This document shows, in pieces, positions 22,612-32,063 of a stretch of 38,990 nt of DNA. Under the pieces are notes generated by a model. That model made no database searches and was not told the origin of the DNA. It worked only from the letters and a program-made list of their open reading frames with translations. The first letter of the stretch is position 1, and every line of letters starts with the position of its first letter. Where the stretch lies: positions 1 to 38,990 of the forward strand of contig NZ_AGUD01000017.1 in NCBI RefSeq assembly GCF_000240225.1. Direction: 5' to 3'. Both the position numbers and the translations under genes were made by a program. The stretch is from Patulibacter medicamentivorans. GTDB taxonomy: Bacteria; Actinomycetota; Thermoleophilia; Solirubrobacterales; Solirubrobacteraceae.

Positions 22612-23064
22612 CTAGAGCCCGCCGCGCTCGACGGCCACGCGCAGCGCCAGGAAGCCGATCACCAGCGCGGCGGCGGTCATCACGCCGACCTCGCGGCGGA
22701 CGATCTCGCGCACGACCGAGCGCTGGGCGGCCGCGTCGAGCTCGGCGACCTCGGCCGCGCCGCTGAGGCCGCGGCGCTCCAGCACCTGCTCGGCGGCGAC
22801 GACCCGCAGCTGCTCGGCGATCATCGAGACCGCGATCGGCAGCAGCGTGTAGAGCCAGAACAGCCAACTGTCCGGGTGCTTGCCGGCCACCCAGACGGCG
22901 CCGGCCAGCAGCGCCAGCAGCAGCGCTCCCGTCTGCGTCGCGCGGATCGCGATCCAGTAGCGGTTGGCGGCGTCGAAGCGGTACCAGAGCCACGAGCCCC
23001 AGGCACCGGTGGCGATGCCGACGGCGGCGACGAGCAGCGAGACGATCAGGGCGGCGGTGGCCAT
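22612..23064 (-). CDS. Small integral membrane protein of unknown function
   Basis: This 150-aa protein starts at ATG 23064 (MATAALIVSLLVAAVG). Four hydrophobic helices are visible: ALIVSLLVAAVGIATGAWG, QTGALLLALLAGAVWVAG, SWLFWLYTLLPIAVSMIAEQL and VGVMTAAALVIGFLALRVA. A charged loop lies before the last (LERRGLSGAAEVAELDAAAQRS). I recognise no family. It diverges from nuoA across a 313-bp gap, and there is no sign that it belongs with the respiratory operon. Confidence 0.8.
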   Translation of the reverse strand: MATAALIVSLLVAAVGIATGAWGSWLWYRFDAANRYWIAIRATQTGALLLALLAGAVWVAGKHPDSWLFWLYTLLPIAVSMIAEQLRVVAAEQVLERRGLSGAAEVAELDAAAQRSVVREIVRREVGVMTAAALVIGFLALRVAVERGGL

Positions 23065-23377
23065 CGGCGGCAGGCATCGTCGCACGACCGCGGCGTCCGG
23101 ACCCGTCCAGGGGGTCGGCCGGCGACCCGCTGCCCGGTCCGCGACGGCGCCCGCCCGCCCCCGCCGCGGGCGAGCCGCCCGCCGCCCGGCCATCCGTCCA
23201 CGGCGGGACCCCGTTCCACACCAACCAAAACCATCGGAATTGCGCGCTTCGTGGCACCGCGCACGCCGCCTCGTGGCCCTTGTGACGAACTCCGGCGAAC
23301 TTCGTGTGCAACGGCACGAACGGCCTGCAAAACGGGCACGGAGACCATCAACTCTCCCCCGGGTAGGTGGCATCCAG
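23065..23377 (+). promoter_or_regulatory. Upstream region of the nuo operon
   Basis: This 313-bp gap between the divergent membrane protein and nuoA should contain the promoter of the whole nuo operon. It is very GC-rich on the left and contains a less GC-rich patch near 23215-23245 (ACCAACCAAAACCATCGGAAT). AGGTGG at 23365-23370 is the nuoA ribosome site. No -35/-10 pair could be assigned with confidence, and no gene is seen. Confidence 0.5.
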
Positions 23378-23761
23378 GTGATAGAACAGACGGCGGTGCT
23401 CCGGTCCTACTTGCCGATCCTCGTCTTCCTCGTCCTCTCGACCGGCGTTGGCGCGCTGTTCCTCGTCGCCAACAGCTACCTCGGGCCACGCTTCAAGCGA
23501 CGGCCGACCGAGTTCGCCGAGGACGCCTACGAGTGCGGCCTGCCGTCCGAGGTCCAGCAGGGCTTCCGCTTCGGGATCAGCTTCTACCTGATCGCGATGC
23601 TGTTCCTGCTGTTCGACATCGAGGTGGTCTTCCTCTACCCGATCGCGGTCGAGCTGCGGGCCTTCGGCACCTTCGCGCTGATCGAGACGGCGGTCTTCAT
23701 CGTCCTGCTGTTCGTCGCGCTGATCTACGTCTGGCGACGGGGAGCCTTGGAATGGAAGTGA
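23378..23761 (+). CDS. nuoA: NADH-quinone oxidoreductase subunit A
   Basis: NuoA is a three-helix subunit of the complex I membrane arm beside the quinone channel. The 127-aa protein starts at GTG 23378 (VIEQTAVLRSYLPIL), 7 nt after AGGTGG. It carries the family hallmark YECGLPSEVQQGFRFGISFY, and then FDIEVVFLYPIAV with the conserved acidic pair. Three membrane helices are evident (about 9-29, 66-84 and 93-116). It overlaps nuoB by 10 nt and is the first gene of the 14-gene operon. Confidence 0.96.
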   Translation: MIEQTAVLRSYLPILVFLVLSTGVGALFLVANSYLGPRFKRRPTEFAEDAYECGLPSEVQQGFRFGISFYLIAMLFLLFDIEVVFLYPIAVELRAFGTFALIETAVFIVLLFVALIYVWRRGALEWK

Positions 23762-24405
23762 TCCGGAGCGGCGGCGCTCAGGCCGCGACGCTGAGCGAGG
23801 CCGACAAGGTCGCCTTCCGCGCCCGTCAGTCCCGCGCCCGCGACCTGCTGCGCGGCGAGCTGGAGGGCGAGGAGCTCGAGCAGCACGTCCGCGACAGCGT
23901 CATCACGACGACGCTCGACAAGGCCACCAAGTGGGCCCAGGGCAACTCGATCTTCCCGCTGACCTTCGGCCTGGCCTGCTGCTCGATCGAGATGATGAGC
24001 CTGGTCGGGGCCCGGATGGACATCTCGCGCTTCGGCGGCGAGGCGATGCGCGGGACCCCGCGCCAATCCGACCTGATCATCCTCGCCGGCCGCGTGTCGA
24101 TGAAGATGGCGCCGGTCGTCCGCCGCGTCTACGACCAGATGCTCGAGCCGAAGTACGCGATCGCGATGGGCGCCTGCAGCTCGTCGATGGGCGTCTTCAA
24201 CAACTACGCGATCGTCCCGGCCGACAAGTTCATGCCGGTCGACGTCCACATCCCGGGCTGCCCGCCGCGGCCCGAGGCCGTGATGTACGGGATCCTCAAG
24301 CTGCGCAAGATGATCCAGGACGACCCGACGATGGGTTGGCGCGATCGCTACAAGGCGCACGGCACCGAAGAGCTCCCGCCCGCCGAGGACGGCGCGCGTG
24401 CCTGA
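23752..24405 (+). CDS. nuoB: NADH-quinone oxidoreductase subunit B
   Basis: NuoB carries iron-sulfur cluster N2, the last carrier before quinone. The four cysteines are present in GLACCSIEMM, MGACSSSMG and PGCPPRPEAVM. The 217-aa protein has an N-terminal extension of about 50 residues, charged and rich in Glu and Arg (AFRARQSRARDLLRGELEGEELEQ), before the conserved core begins near SVITTTLDKATKWAQGNSI. Bacterial NuoB often has a shorter N-terminus. The start ATG lies within the end of nuoA. Confidence 0.97.
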   Translation: MEVIRSGGAQAATLSEADKVAFRARQSRARDLLRGELEGEELEQHVRDSVITTTLDKATKWAQGNSIFPLTFGLACCSIEMMSLVGARMDISRFGGEAMRGTPRQSDLIILAGRVSMKMAPVVRRVYDQMLEPKYAIAMGACSSSMGVFNNYAIVPADKFMPVDVHIPGCPPRPEAVMYGILKLRKMIQDDPTMGWRDRYKAHGTEELPPAEDGARA

Positions 24406-24907
24406 CGGCGACGCGCTCGAGCGCCTGGCCCACCTGGTGGGAGCGGAGCAGGACGGTGCGGTCGTCGCGACCGTCGTCGCCCGTGGCCGCGCCGAGATCG
24501 AAGTCCGGCCCGACGCGATCGGCAGCGCCCTGGAGCGCCTGCGCCACGAGGGCTACACGATGCTGATGTCGGTGCACGGGGTCGACTACCACCCCGAGGA
24601 GCGGCGGCTGGGCGTCGTCTACGAGCTGCTCTCGATGCAGCTGCAGGACCGCGTCACGGTCAAGGTCCGGGTCTCGGCCGAGGACCCGCACGTGCCCTCG
24701 GTCGTCGCCGACTGGCCGACGGCGGACTTCCACGAGCGCGAGGTCTTCGACATGTTCGGCGTGGTCTTCGACGGCCACCCCGACCTGCGCCGGATCCTGA
24801 TGCCGGAGGACTACATCGGCCATCCGCAGCGGCGCGACTTCCCGATCGGCGGCGAGCCGGTGATCTTCACCGAGACCGAGCGCCGCAACCCGGGGTGGTG
24901 GAAGTGA
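24398..24907 (+). CDS. nuoC: NADH-quinone oxidoreductase subunit C
   Basis: NuoC (30-kDa subunit) supports the quinone-binding module with NuoD and NuoB. The 169-aa protein starts at GTG 24398, overlapping the end of nuoB by 8 nt. It has the family signature WPTADFHEREVFDMFGVVF, followed by GHPDLRRILMPEDYIGHPQ, RRDFPI and a PGWW end. It is not fused to nuoD, as it is in some bacteria. Confidence 0.96.
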   Translation: MPDGDALERLAHLVGAEQDGAVVATVVARGRAEIEVRPDAIGSALERLRHEGYTMLMSVHGVDYHPEERRLGVVYELLSMQLQDRVTVKVRVSAEDPHVPSVVADWPTADFHEREVFDMFGVVFDGHPDLRRILMPEDYIGHPQRRDFPIGGEPVIFTETERRNPGWWK

Positions 24908-26343
24908 GCGACGAGACCCCGAAGCCCGGCGGCGATCCCGCCGCGCCCGCCGCCGGCGAGGCCGCGGGCCCGTCCCACCGCGAGCAGGACGCCCCGGCCA
25001 CCGCCGGCGAGCGCCAGGCCGCTCCCGACATCGCCGACCTGCTCGGCGGCGAGCCCGGCGGTCCCCTGACCGCGGTCGCCGACCCGCCGGCCGACCAGTC
25101 CGGCCCCTCGGCCTACCGGGTCCAGGAGCAGTCGATCGACTTCTCCGCCCAGCTGCGGCAGGTCGCCACGCGCGACGACGCCGAGCTGCTGACGATCAAC
25201 ATGGGGCCGCACCACCCCGCCACGCACGGGGTGCTGCGCCTGCTGACGACGCTCGAGGGCGAGGTCGTCCGCGACGTCAAGCCGATCGTCGGCTACCTCC
25301 ACACCGGCATCGAGAAGACCGCCGAGGACAAGGCGTACTGGAAGGCCATCCCCGTCATCGAGCGGATGGACTACCTCGCGTACTACTTCAACGCGATGGC
25401 CTACGTCGGGGCGGTCGAGGACCTGCTCGAGGTCGAGGTCCCCAAGCGCGCCCAGTACCTGCGCGTGATCCACCTCGAGCTGAACCGGATCATGAGCCAC
25501 CTGGTGTGGCTCGGGACGACGATGCTCGACCTCGGCGCGATCTCGATCTTCTGGTACGCCTTCCGCGAGCGCGAGACGATCCTCGACCTCTTCGAGTACT
25601 CGTCGGGGCAGCGGATGCACACCCGCTACTTCCAGATCGGCGGCGTCGCCGAGGACATCCCGGCCGGCTGGGAGCAGAGCCTGCGCCGGTTCCTGGTCGA
25701 GATGCCCAAGCGCATCGACCAGTACGACGCGATGCTCAAGCGCAACGAGATCGTGCTGCGGCGGCTGCGCCACGTCGGCGTCCTCAGCGCCGAGCAGCTG
25801 CAGGCGTGGGGCGTGACCGGGCCGCTGCTGCGCGCCGCGGGCGTGCCGTGGGACCTGCGCAAGGCGATGCCGTCCTCCTCGTACGAGGACTTCGACTTCC
25901 AGATCCCGGTCGGCACCGAGGGCGACAACTACGACCGCTACCTGGTCCGCGTGGCCGAGATGCGGCAGTCGCTGCGGATCATCGAGCAGGCGATCGACGG
26001 CCTGCCCGAGGGCCCCTGGATCACCGAGGACCGCAAGGTCGCGCTGCCCCCGCGGCACGAGCTGGCGACCTCGATGGAGGCGCTGATCCACCACTTCAAG
26101 CTGGTCACCGAGGGCATGCGCGTCCCGGCCGGCGAGGCCTACCACGCGATCGAGGGCCCCCGCGGCGAGCTCGGCTGCTTCGTCCGCTCCGACGGCTCGT
26201 CGAAGCCCGCCCGCGTCCACGTGCGCGACCCCTCGTTCGTCAACCTGCAGGCCTTCGGCGACATGGCCCGCGGCGAGTACATCGCCGACATGATCGCCAC
26301 GCTGGCCTGCCTCGATCCGCTGCTGGGAGGGATCGACCGATGA
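24895..26343 (+). CDS. nuoD: NADH-quinone oxidoreductase subunit D
   Basis: NuoD (49-kDa subunit) forms the quinone site together with NuoB. The core begins near residue 100 with LLTINMGPHHPATHGVLRLL. It continues with VGYLHTGIEKTAEDK, RMDYLAYYFNA, a conserved EGDNYDRYLVRVAEM stretch and the end segment IATLACLDPLLGGIDR. About 85-90 residues of Pro/Ala/Gly/Asp-rich sequence precede the core, which is not usual. The start may be GTG 24895, 24898 or 24904, all overlapping the end of nuoC. The stop overlaps the nuoE ATG. Confidence 0.96.
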   Translation: MVEVSDETPKPGGDPAAPAAGEAAGPSHREQDAPATAGERQAAPDIADLLGGEPGGPLTAVADPPADQSGPSAYRVQEQSIDFSAQLRQVATRDDAELLTINMGPHHPATHGVLRLLTTLEGEVVRDVKPIVGYLHTGIEKTAEDKAYWKAIPVIERMDYLAYYFNAMAYVGAVEDLLEVEVPKRAQYLRVIHLELNRIMSHLVWLGTTMLDLGAISIFWYAFRERETILDLFEYSSGQRMHTRYFQIGGVAEDIPAGWEQSLRRFLVEMPKRIDQYDAMLKRNEIVLRRLRHVGVLSAEQLQAWGVTGPLLRAAGVPWDLRKAMPSSSYEDFDFQIPVGTEGDNYDRYLVRVAEMRQSLRIIEQAIDGLPEGPWITEDRKVALPPRHELATSMEALIHHFKLVTEGMRVPAGEAYHAIEGPRGELGCFVRSDGSSKPARVHVRDPSFVNLQAFGDMARGEYIADMIATLACLDPLLGGIDR

Positions 26344-27179
26344 GCCTGCGTCGCGATCCGCTCGGTCCGCTCGACCGCGAAGCCGTCCGCCAGGGCGCCG
26401 ACGTCCCGACCCGCGTCCACGTCCCCGGCGACGGCGACGGGATCTCGGGCGAGCTCTTCCACCACGAGGTCCACCGCTTCGCCGACGGCTCGCGCGTGCC
26501 GGGCTGGCGCGAGGGCCACGACCCCGGCAAGGACGCGGCCGAGGTCCCCGACCCGGCGCAGGTCGCGGTGCCGGAGGACCTGCGGGCGGAGATCGAGGAC
26601 TACATGTCCCGCTATCCCGACCCGCGGTCGGCGGCGATCCCGGCCCTGGCCGCGGCCCAGCGGCTGCACGGCTGGTGCTCGCCGGACGCGATCGAGCAGG
26701 TCGCCTGCGTGATGCGGCTGACCCCGGGCTACCTGACCGCGGTCGCCGGCTTCTACGACATGCTCGAGACCAGGCCGGTCGGGCGCAAGACCGTCTACGT
26801 CTGCACGAACATCTCCTGCTCGCTGCGCGGCGGCGACGAGCTGCTGGCCGCGCTCAAGGGCCAGCTGGCCGACGACCCGGACGTCAACATCCGCGGCTTC
26901 GAGTGCCTCGGCGCCTGCGACATCGCGCCGATGTGCTCGGTCGACGGGGTCTACGTCGGCCCGGTCGACGACGCCGAGATCCCGGTCCTGGCCGAGCAGA
27001 TCGCCGCCGGCGCCGACCCGCTGCCGCTGAAGCAGCTGGTGCGCCGCCGGGTCGCCGACACGGCCGCCAACTCCGACGGGGTCGAGGTCGAGGCGATCGA
27101 GGCCGGCACGATCGGTCCGGTCCTCCACACCGACGGCCCGGCGACGGGCGGGAACGACATCCCAGGAGCGGCGCGATGA
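26340..27179 (+). CDS. nuoE: NADH-quinone oxidoreductase subunit E (with N- and C-terminal extensions)
   Basis: NuoE (24-kDa subunit) carries 2Fe-2S cluster N1a in a thioredoxin-like fold. Its ligands are in VYVCTNISC (C-x4-C) and FECLGACDIAPM (C-x3-C). The core runs from about residue 79 (DLRAEIEDYMSRYPDPRSAA) to about 225. The 279-aa length is much more than the approximately 160-170 aa of E. coli. About 78 N-terminal residues are charged, Gly/Asp-rich and unlike the family. About 50 C-terminal residues are polar. ATGA overlaps join it to nuoD and nuoF. Confidence 0.95.
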   Translation: MSLRRDPLGPLDREAVRQGADVPTRVHVPGDGDGISGELFHHEVHRFADGSRVPGWREGHDPGKDAAEVPDPAQVAVPEDLRAEIEDYMSRYPDPRSAAIPALAAAQRLHGWCSPDAIEQVACVMRLTPGYLTAVAGFYDMLETRPVGRKTVYVCTNISCSLRGGDELLAALKGQLADDPDVNIRGFECLGACDIAPMCSVDGVYVGPVDDAEIPVLAEQIAAGADPLPLKQLVRRRVADTAANSDGVEVEAIEAGTIGPVLHTDGPATGGNDIPGAAR

Positions 27180-28492
27180 CCCACAAGCTCCTCTTCCACG
27201 ACATCGACGAGCCGGGCCTCAACACGATCGAGGTCTACAAGCGCCGCGGTGGCTACCAGCAGGCCGAGAAGGCGCTGGCGATGGCCCGCGACTCGATCGT
27301 CAAGGAGATCGAGGTCTCCGGCCTGCGCGGTCGCGGCGGCGCCGGCTTCCCGACCGGCAAGAAGGCGTCGTTCATCCCCCAGGGGAAGATGGACAAGTAC
27401 CTCGTCTGCAACGCCGACGAGTCCGAGCCCGGGACCTTCAAGGACCGCGAGCTCATGCAGAAGAGCCCGCACACCCTGATCGAGGGCATGATCATCGCCG
27501 CCTACGCGGTTGGGGCGAACAAGGCCTTCATCTTCATCCGCGGCGAGTACGTCCAGCAGGCGGAGATCCTCGAGGCCGCCGTCCAGGAGGCGAAGGACGC
27601 CGGCTACATCGGGCCGAACGTCCTCGGCCGCGGGATCGACCTCGACCTGTGGGTCCACCGCGGCGCCGGCGCCTACATCTGCGGCGAGGAGACCGGCCTG
27701 CTCGACGCGCTCGAGGGCCGTCGCGGCAACCCGCGCCTGAAGCCGCCGTTCCCGGCCAACCAGGGCCTGTACCAGGGGCCCACGCTCCTGAACAACGTCG
27801 AGACGCTGGCCGCGATCCCGCACATCCTCGCGGTCGGCCCGGAGGCCTACGCGGCGATGGGCGTCGAGGCGTCCAGCGGCACCAAGCTGATCTCGGTCTC
27901 GGGCAACGTCCAGCGGCCGGGCAACTACGAGATCGAGCTCGGGATGACCGGGCGCGAGATCATCTACGGCCTCGCCGGCGGCCCCGACCCCGGGCGCGAC
28001 GTCTTCTTCTGGTTCCCCGGCGGCAGCTCCTCGCCGGTCCTGACCAAGGACGACCTCGACCTGCCGTACGACTACAACTCGCTGGCCGGCGCCAAGACGA
28101 TGCTCGGCTCCGGCGCGATCATCGTCGTCGACGACTCCAACTCGGTCGTCGACGTCGCGGTCAAGACGGCCAGCTTCTACAAGCACGAGAGCTGCGGCAA
28201 GTGCACGCCCTGTCGCGAGGGCACCAACTGGACGACCAAGATGCTCAAGCGCATCCAGTCCGGCGAGGCGACGCCGATGGACCTCGACGTGATCGAGTCG
28301 GTCTGCGACCAGATCATGGGCAACTGCCTGTGCGTGCTCGGCGACGCGATGGCGATGCCGGTCGCCTCGATGGTCCAGAAGTTCCGGCCCCAGTTCGAGC
28401 AGCACATCGAGACCGCCCGCGCGGCCAACGAGGCCCGGCTGCTGGCCGAGCTGGACGCCGCCGCGCCCGTGCTGGAAGGCATCGGCCACTGA
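27176..28492 (+). CDS. nuoF: NADH-quinone oxidoreductase subunit F
   Basis: NuoF (51-kDa subunit) binds NADH and FMN and carries the N3 cluster. In order it has the glycine-rich GLRGRGGAGFPTGKK and NADESEPGTFKDRELM, then the nucleotide site RGAGAYICGEETGLLDALEG. The 4Fe-4S ligands are ESCGKCTPCREG plus a distal cysteine in MGNCLCVLGD. The 438-aa length is normal. The start overlaps the nuoE stop (ATGA), and the stop overlaps the nuoG start (TGATG). Confidence 0.97.
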   Translation: MTHKLLFHDIDEPGLNTIEVYKRRGGYQQAEKALAMARDSIVKEIEVSGLRGRGGAGFPTGKKASFIPQGKMDKYLVCNADESEPGTFKDRELMQKSPHTLIEGMIIAAYAVGANKAFIFIRGEYVQQAEILEAAVQEAKDAGYIGPNVLGRGIDLDLWVHRGAGAYICGEETGLLDALEGRRGNPRLKPPFPANQGLYQGPTLLNNVETLAAIPHILAVGPEAYAAMGVEASSGTKLISVSGNVQRPGNYEIELGMTGREIIYGLAGGPDPGRDVFFWFPGGSSSPVLTKDDLDLPYDYNSLAGAKTMLGSGAIIVVDDSNSVVDVAVKTASFYKHESCGKCTPCREGTNWTTKMLKRIQSGEATPMDLDVIESVCDQIMGNCLCVLGDAMAMPVASMVQKFRPQFEQHIETARAANEARLLAELDAAAPVLEGIGH

Positions 28493-31002
28493 TGCCGCGC
28501 CCCGAGATCAACGAGATCACCTTCGTCGTCGACGGCCGCGAGGTCGTCGCGCCGGCCGGCACGATGCTGGCCGACGCGGCCAAGCTCGGCGACGTCGACA
28601 TCCCCGTCTTCTGCTACGAGCCGAAGCTCGGCCAGCCGGTCGGCGCCTGCCGCATGTGCCTGGTCGAGGTCGAGGGGATCCCGAAGCTCCAGACCGCCTG
28701 CTCGACCCCCGTCCGCGACGGGATGGTCGTCAACACCGAGACCCCGCGGGTCAAGGCCGCGCAGGAGTCGGTGGTCGAGTTCCTGCTGCTCAACCACCCG
28801 CTCGACTGCCCCGTCTGCGACAAGGGCGGCGAGTGCCCGCTGCAGGACATCTCCTACGGCTGGGGCCGCGGCACCAGCCGCACGGTCGAGCCCAAGCGCC
28901 ACTTCGAGAAGCCGGTCGAGCTGAGCCCGCTGATCGCGATCGACCGCGAGCGCTGCATCCTCTGCTACCGCTGCGTGCGGTTCAGCCAGGAGGTGTCCGA
29001 GGACTACCAGCTGATCCTCCACGAGCGCGGCGCCGACACCTTCGTCGGGACCTTCGACGGGCACCCGTACGTGGCCCCGTTCAGCGGCAACATCATCGAG
29101 CTCTGCCCGGTCGGCGCCCTCACCAGCCAGGCCTACCGCTTCCGCGCGCGCCCGTGGGACATCGAGCAGTCCGGCTCGGTCTGCACGCTCTGCCCCGGCC
29201 AGTGCAACGTCAGCTACACGGTCCGCGACGACCGCGTGATGCGGGTCCTCAGCCGCCAGAACGACGCCGTCGACGACGGCTGGCTGTGCGATCGCGGGCG
29301 CTTCGCCTACCAGTCCTCCTACGTCGACGACCGCGTCACCGAGCCGCTGCTGCGCGACGGCGGCGTGCTGCGCCCGGTCAGCTGGGAGCGCGCCCTGGCC
29401 GAGGCCGCCCGCCTGCTCGGCAAGACGCCGGCCGGCCTCGGGGCCCTCGCCGGCGGCGCGACCTCCAACGAGGAGGGCTGGCTGCTGCGGCGGCTGCACG
29501 CCGACGTCCTCGGCAGCCGCGACTTCGACAGCCGCTCCGGCGCCTCCGGGCCCGCGGTCTCGGCCGGGCTGCTGGCCGCGCTCGACACGCCCGAGGCCCA
29601 GGCCACGGTGCCCGACGTCGAGTGGGCCCACAGCGTGCTGGTGCTCGACAGCGAGCCGGTCGACGACATGCCGATCCTCGACCTGCGGATCCGCAAGGGC
29701 GTCCGCCGGCACGGGATGCGGCTGGCCGTCGCGACCAGCCGCCCGTCGAGCCTGGACTCGATCGCCGAGCAGGCCGTGCGCTTCGCGCCGGGCGCCGGCG
29801 AGGCGTTCGTCTGCGCGCTCGACGCGGCTGTCGGCGGCATCGGCGACGTCGCCGGCCTGGCGGCCGCGGCCGGGGCCGACGCGGCCCAGGTCGAGGCGCT
29901 CGGCCGGATGCTGCGCGAGGCCGGCGAGGACGTCGTGATCGTCTGGGGCGAGCGGCTGACGCACGGCGCCAACCCCGACAACGCCGCCCGCGCGCTGCTG
30001 AAGGTCGCCGGCCGGCTGAGCCTGCTCGACGACCACGCGGGCGCCGGCCTGCTGCAGGTGCCGTCGGGCGCCAACGGCCGCGGCCTGCGCGAGATCGGCC
30101 TGCTGCCGACCGCCGGCCCCGGCTACCGCGAGCCGGCCGCCGTCGGGCGCTCGGCCCAGGAGATCGCGCAGGCGACGATCGCCGGCCAGATCACCGGGCT
30201 GCACCTGCTGCACGTCGACCCGGTCCAGAGCTTCCCCGAGCGCGGCCTGTGGGAGCAGGCGCTGCACGCGGGCGCGGTCGTCGCCCACGCCCAGTTCCTG
30301 ACCGACGGCCTGCGCGAGCACGCCAACGTCGTCTTCCCCGCCGAGGCCGGCGCCGAGAAGGAGGGCACCGTCACCCATCCGGACGGTCGCCTGCAGCGGC
30401 TGCGGCCCGCGGTCGCCCGCCCCGACGGCGCCCGCCCGACCTGGCAGGTGCTGTCGCAGCTGATCGCCGCGGTCGGCGGCCAGGCGACGGCGCTGACGTC
30501 GATGATGGTCACGAGCGAGATCGCCGAGGCGGTCCCGTTCTACGCCGGCATCACCCACGACGAGATCGGCGGCTTCGGCGTCCGCTGGCAGGAGCGCGAG
30601 GCCGCCGCGGCCTTCCCCGCGGGGGAGACCGGACCGTTCGCGCTCGAGGATCCCCGCCCAGCCGCGTCGCCGAACGGCGCGCTGCGGCTGGGCCGCTTCC
30701 GCTCGGTCTGGGCATCGCCCGAGGTCGCCCACGCGCCGGCGCTGAAGTTCCTCGCCCCGAAGCAGCGGGCCGAGCTCAACCCCGACGACGCCCAGGAGCG
30801 CGGCATCCGCCACGGTCAGCAGGTCACGGTCACCGCGACCGGCGAGGACGGCAGCGCCGAGACGATCGCCGCCGTCGCCCACCTGCGCGCGGCCGCGCCG
30901 CGCGGCAGCGTCTTCCTGGAGTCGGGCCTGGGGGCGGAGAGCGTCGACGTGCTCGACGCCGCGCTCGTCCACGTGAACAGCGACCCCGCCCGCCCCGCAT
31001 GA
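28492..31002 (+). CDS. nuoG: NADH-quinone oxidoreductase subunit G (with N7 cluster ligands)
   Basis: NuoG (75-kDa subunit) conducts electrons through several iron-sulfur clusters. The N-terminal 2Fe-2S cysteines lie in FCYEPKLGQPVGACRMC and the LQTACSTPV segment. The His-ligated 4Fe-4S site (LNHPLDCPVCDKGGECPLQD) follows, and then RCILCYRCVRFSQE plus ELCPVGAL. A further C-x2-C-x3-C-x27-C set (CTLCPGQC to GWLC) matches the off-pathway N7 site found in some bacteria. The long C-terminal half is molybdopterin-oxidoreductase-like. The protein is 836 aa. Confidence 0.96.
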   Translation: MPRPEINEITFVVDGREVVAPAGTMLADAAKLGDVDIPVFCYEPKLGQPVGACRMCLVEVEGIPKLQTACSTPVRDGMVVNTETPRVKAAQESVVEFLLLNHPLDCPVCDKGGECPLQDISYGWGRGTSRTVEPKRHFEKPVELSPLIAIDRERCILCYRCVRFSQEVSEDYQLILHERGADTFVGTFDGHPYVAPFSGNIIELCPVGALTSQAYRFRARPWDIEQSGSVCTLCPGQCNVSYTVRDDRVMRVLSRQNDAVDDGWLCDRGRFAYQSSYVDDRVTEPLLRDGGVLRPVSWERALAEAARLLGKTPAGLGALAGGATSNEEGWLLRRLHADVLGSRDFDSRSGASGPAVSAGLLAALDTPEAQATVPDVEWAHSVLVLDSEPVDDMPILDLRIRKGVRRHGMRLAVATSRPSSLDSIAEQAVRFAPGAGEAFVCALDAAVGGIGDVAGLAAAAGADAAQVEALGRMLREAGEDVVIVWGERLTHGANPDNAARALLKVAGRLSLLDDHAGAGLLQVPSGANGRGLREIGLLPTAGPGYREPAAVGRSAQEIAQATIAGQITGLHLLHVDPVQSFPERGLWEQALHAGAVVAHAQFLTDGLREHANVVFPAEAGAEKEGTVTHPDGRLQRLRPAVARPDGARPTWQVLSQLIAAVGGQATALTSMMVTSEIAEAVPFYAGITHDEIGGFGVRWQEREAAAAFPAGETGPFALEDPRPAASPNGALRLGRFRSVWASPEVAHAPALKFLAPKQRAELNPDDAQERGIRHGQQVTVTATGEDGSAETIAAVAHLRAAAPRGSVFLESGLGAESVDVLDAALVHVNSDPARPA

Positions 31003-32042
31003 GCCTGACGCCCGCGCCGATCGCCGAGGTGGGGTTCTACGAGCCCTGGTGGATGCAGATCGTCAAGACCCTGGTGATCTTCGGGATCGGCTTCTCGCTG
31101 GTGCCGCTGGCGCTGCTCTACGAGCGCAAGCTGCTGGGCCGCTTCCAGAACCGGCCAGGCCCGAACCGCGTCGGCCCGTTCGGGACGCTGCAGCCGATGG
31201 CGGACATCTTCAAGCTCGTCACCAAGGAGCAGTTCAAGCCGCGCGGGTCGATCGGCTGGCTGTTCATCCTCTCGCCGCTGCTGGCGATGGTTGCGGCCCT
31301 GGCGACGTTCGCGCTGGTGCCCTTCAGCGGCCGCCCGCAGGACATCTTCGGGACCCCGGTCGGGCTCTACGGCCTGGACTCCAGCATCGGGCTGCTGATC
31401 TTCTTCGCCTTCAGCTCGATCGGCGCCTACGGCGTGCTGCTCGGCGGCTGGTCGTCGGGCTCGAAGTACTCGTTCCTCGGCGCGATGCGCGGCGCCGCCC
31501 AGCTGATCTCCTACGAGGTCTCGCAGGGCCTGGCGCTGCTCGGGATCGTGATGACCGCCGGCACGCTGTCGCTGTCGGGGATCGTCGAGCACCAGTCGGG
31601 GATGTGGTTCATCCTGCCCCAGGTCGTCGGCGCGTTCATCTTCTTCGTCGCGACCCTGGCCGAGATCAACCGCACGCCGTTCGACCTGCTGGAGGCCGAC
31701 TCCGAGCTGGTCGCCGGCTACATGACCGAGTACGGCGGCGGCCGCTTCGCCCTCTACTACGTGGCCGAGTACGTCCACCTGGTGATGGCCGGCGCGATGT
31801 TCGCGACGCTCTTCCTCGGCGGCTGGCAGCTGCCGTTCGGGATCGACCCGCCCGGCTGGATCGACCCGATCGTCGTGCTGGCGAAGACCGCGCTGATCGT
31901 CACGCTGATCGTCTGGATCCGCGCGTCGCTGCCGAAGGTCCGCTACGACCAGCTGATGTCCTTCGGCTGGAAGGTCCTCCTGCCCCTGGCCACCCTCAAC
32001 GCGCTCGTGACGGCGGTCATCCTCGTCGTCACCGACAAGTAG
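30999..32042 (+). CDS. nuoH: NADH-quinone oxidoreductase subunit H
   Basis: NuoH forms the quinone channel and links it to the proton-pumping arm. The 347-aa protein has about eight membrane helices and the hallmark stretches RFQNRPGPNRVGPFG, PMADIFKLVTKEQFKP, AQLISYEVSQGLALLG, AEINRTPFDLLEADSELVAG and YGGGRFALYYVAEY. The acidic residues of the E-channel region are in place. The ATG overlaps the nuoG stop. Confidence 0.97.
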   Translation: MSLTPAPIAEVGFYEPWWMQIVKTLVIFGIGFSLVPLALLYERKLLGRFQNRPGPNRVGPFGTLQPMADIFKLVTKEQFKPRGSIGWLFILSPLLAMVAALATFALVPFSGRPQDIFGTPVGLYGLDSSIGLLIFFAFSSIGAYGVLLGGWSSGSKYSFLGAMRGAAQLISYEVSQGLALLGIVMTAGTLSLSGIVEHQSGMWFILPQVVGAFIFFVATLAEINRTPFDLLEADSELVAGYMTEYGGGRFALYYVAEYVHLVMAGAMFATLFLGGWQLPFGIDPPGWIDPIVVLAKTALIVTLIVWIRASLPKVRYDQLMSFGWKVLLPLATLNALVTAVILVVTDK

Positions 32043-32063
32043 CGCACCGGAATCGCACCCCTC

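Noticed and set aside
24811..26220. Long minus-strand open frame opposite nuoD
   Set aside because: Shadow of the strongly conserved plus-strand gene; repetitive Arg/Asp/Val composition and no family motifs.
28177..30972. Minus-strand open frame of over 900 codons opposite nuoG
   Set aside because: Caused by GC-rich third positions of nuoG; the plus-strand product has all iron-sulfur motifs.
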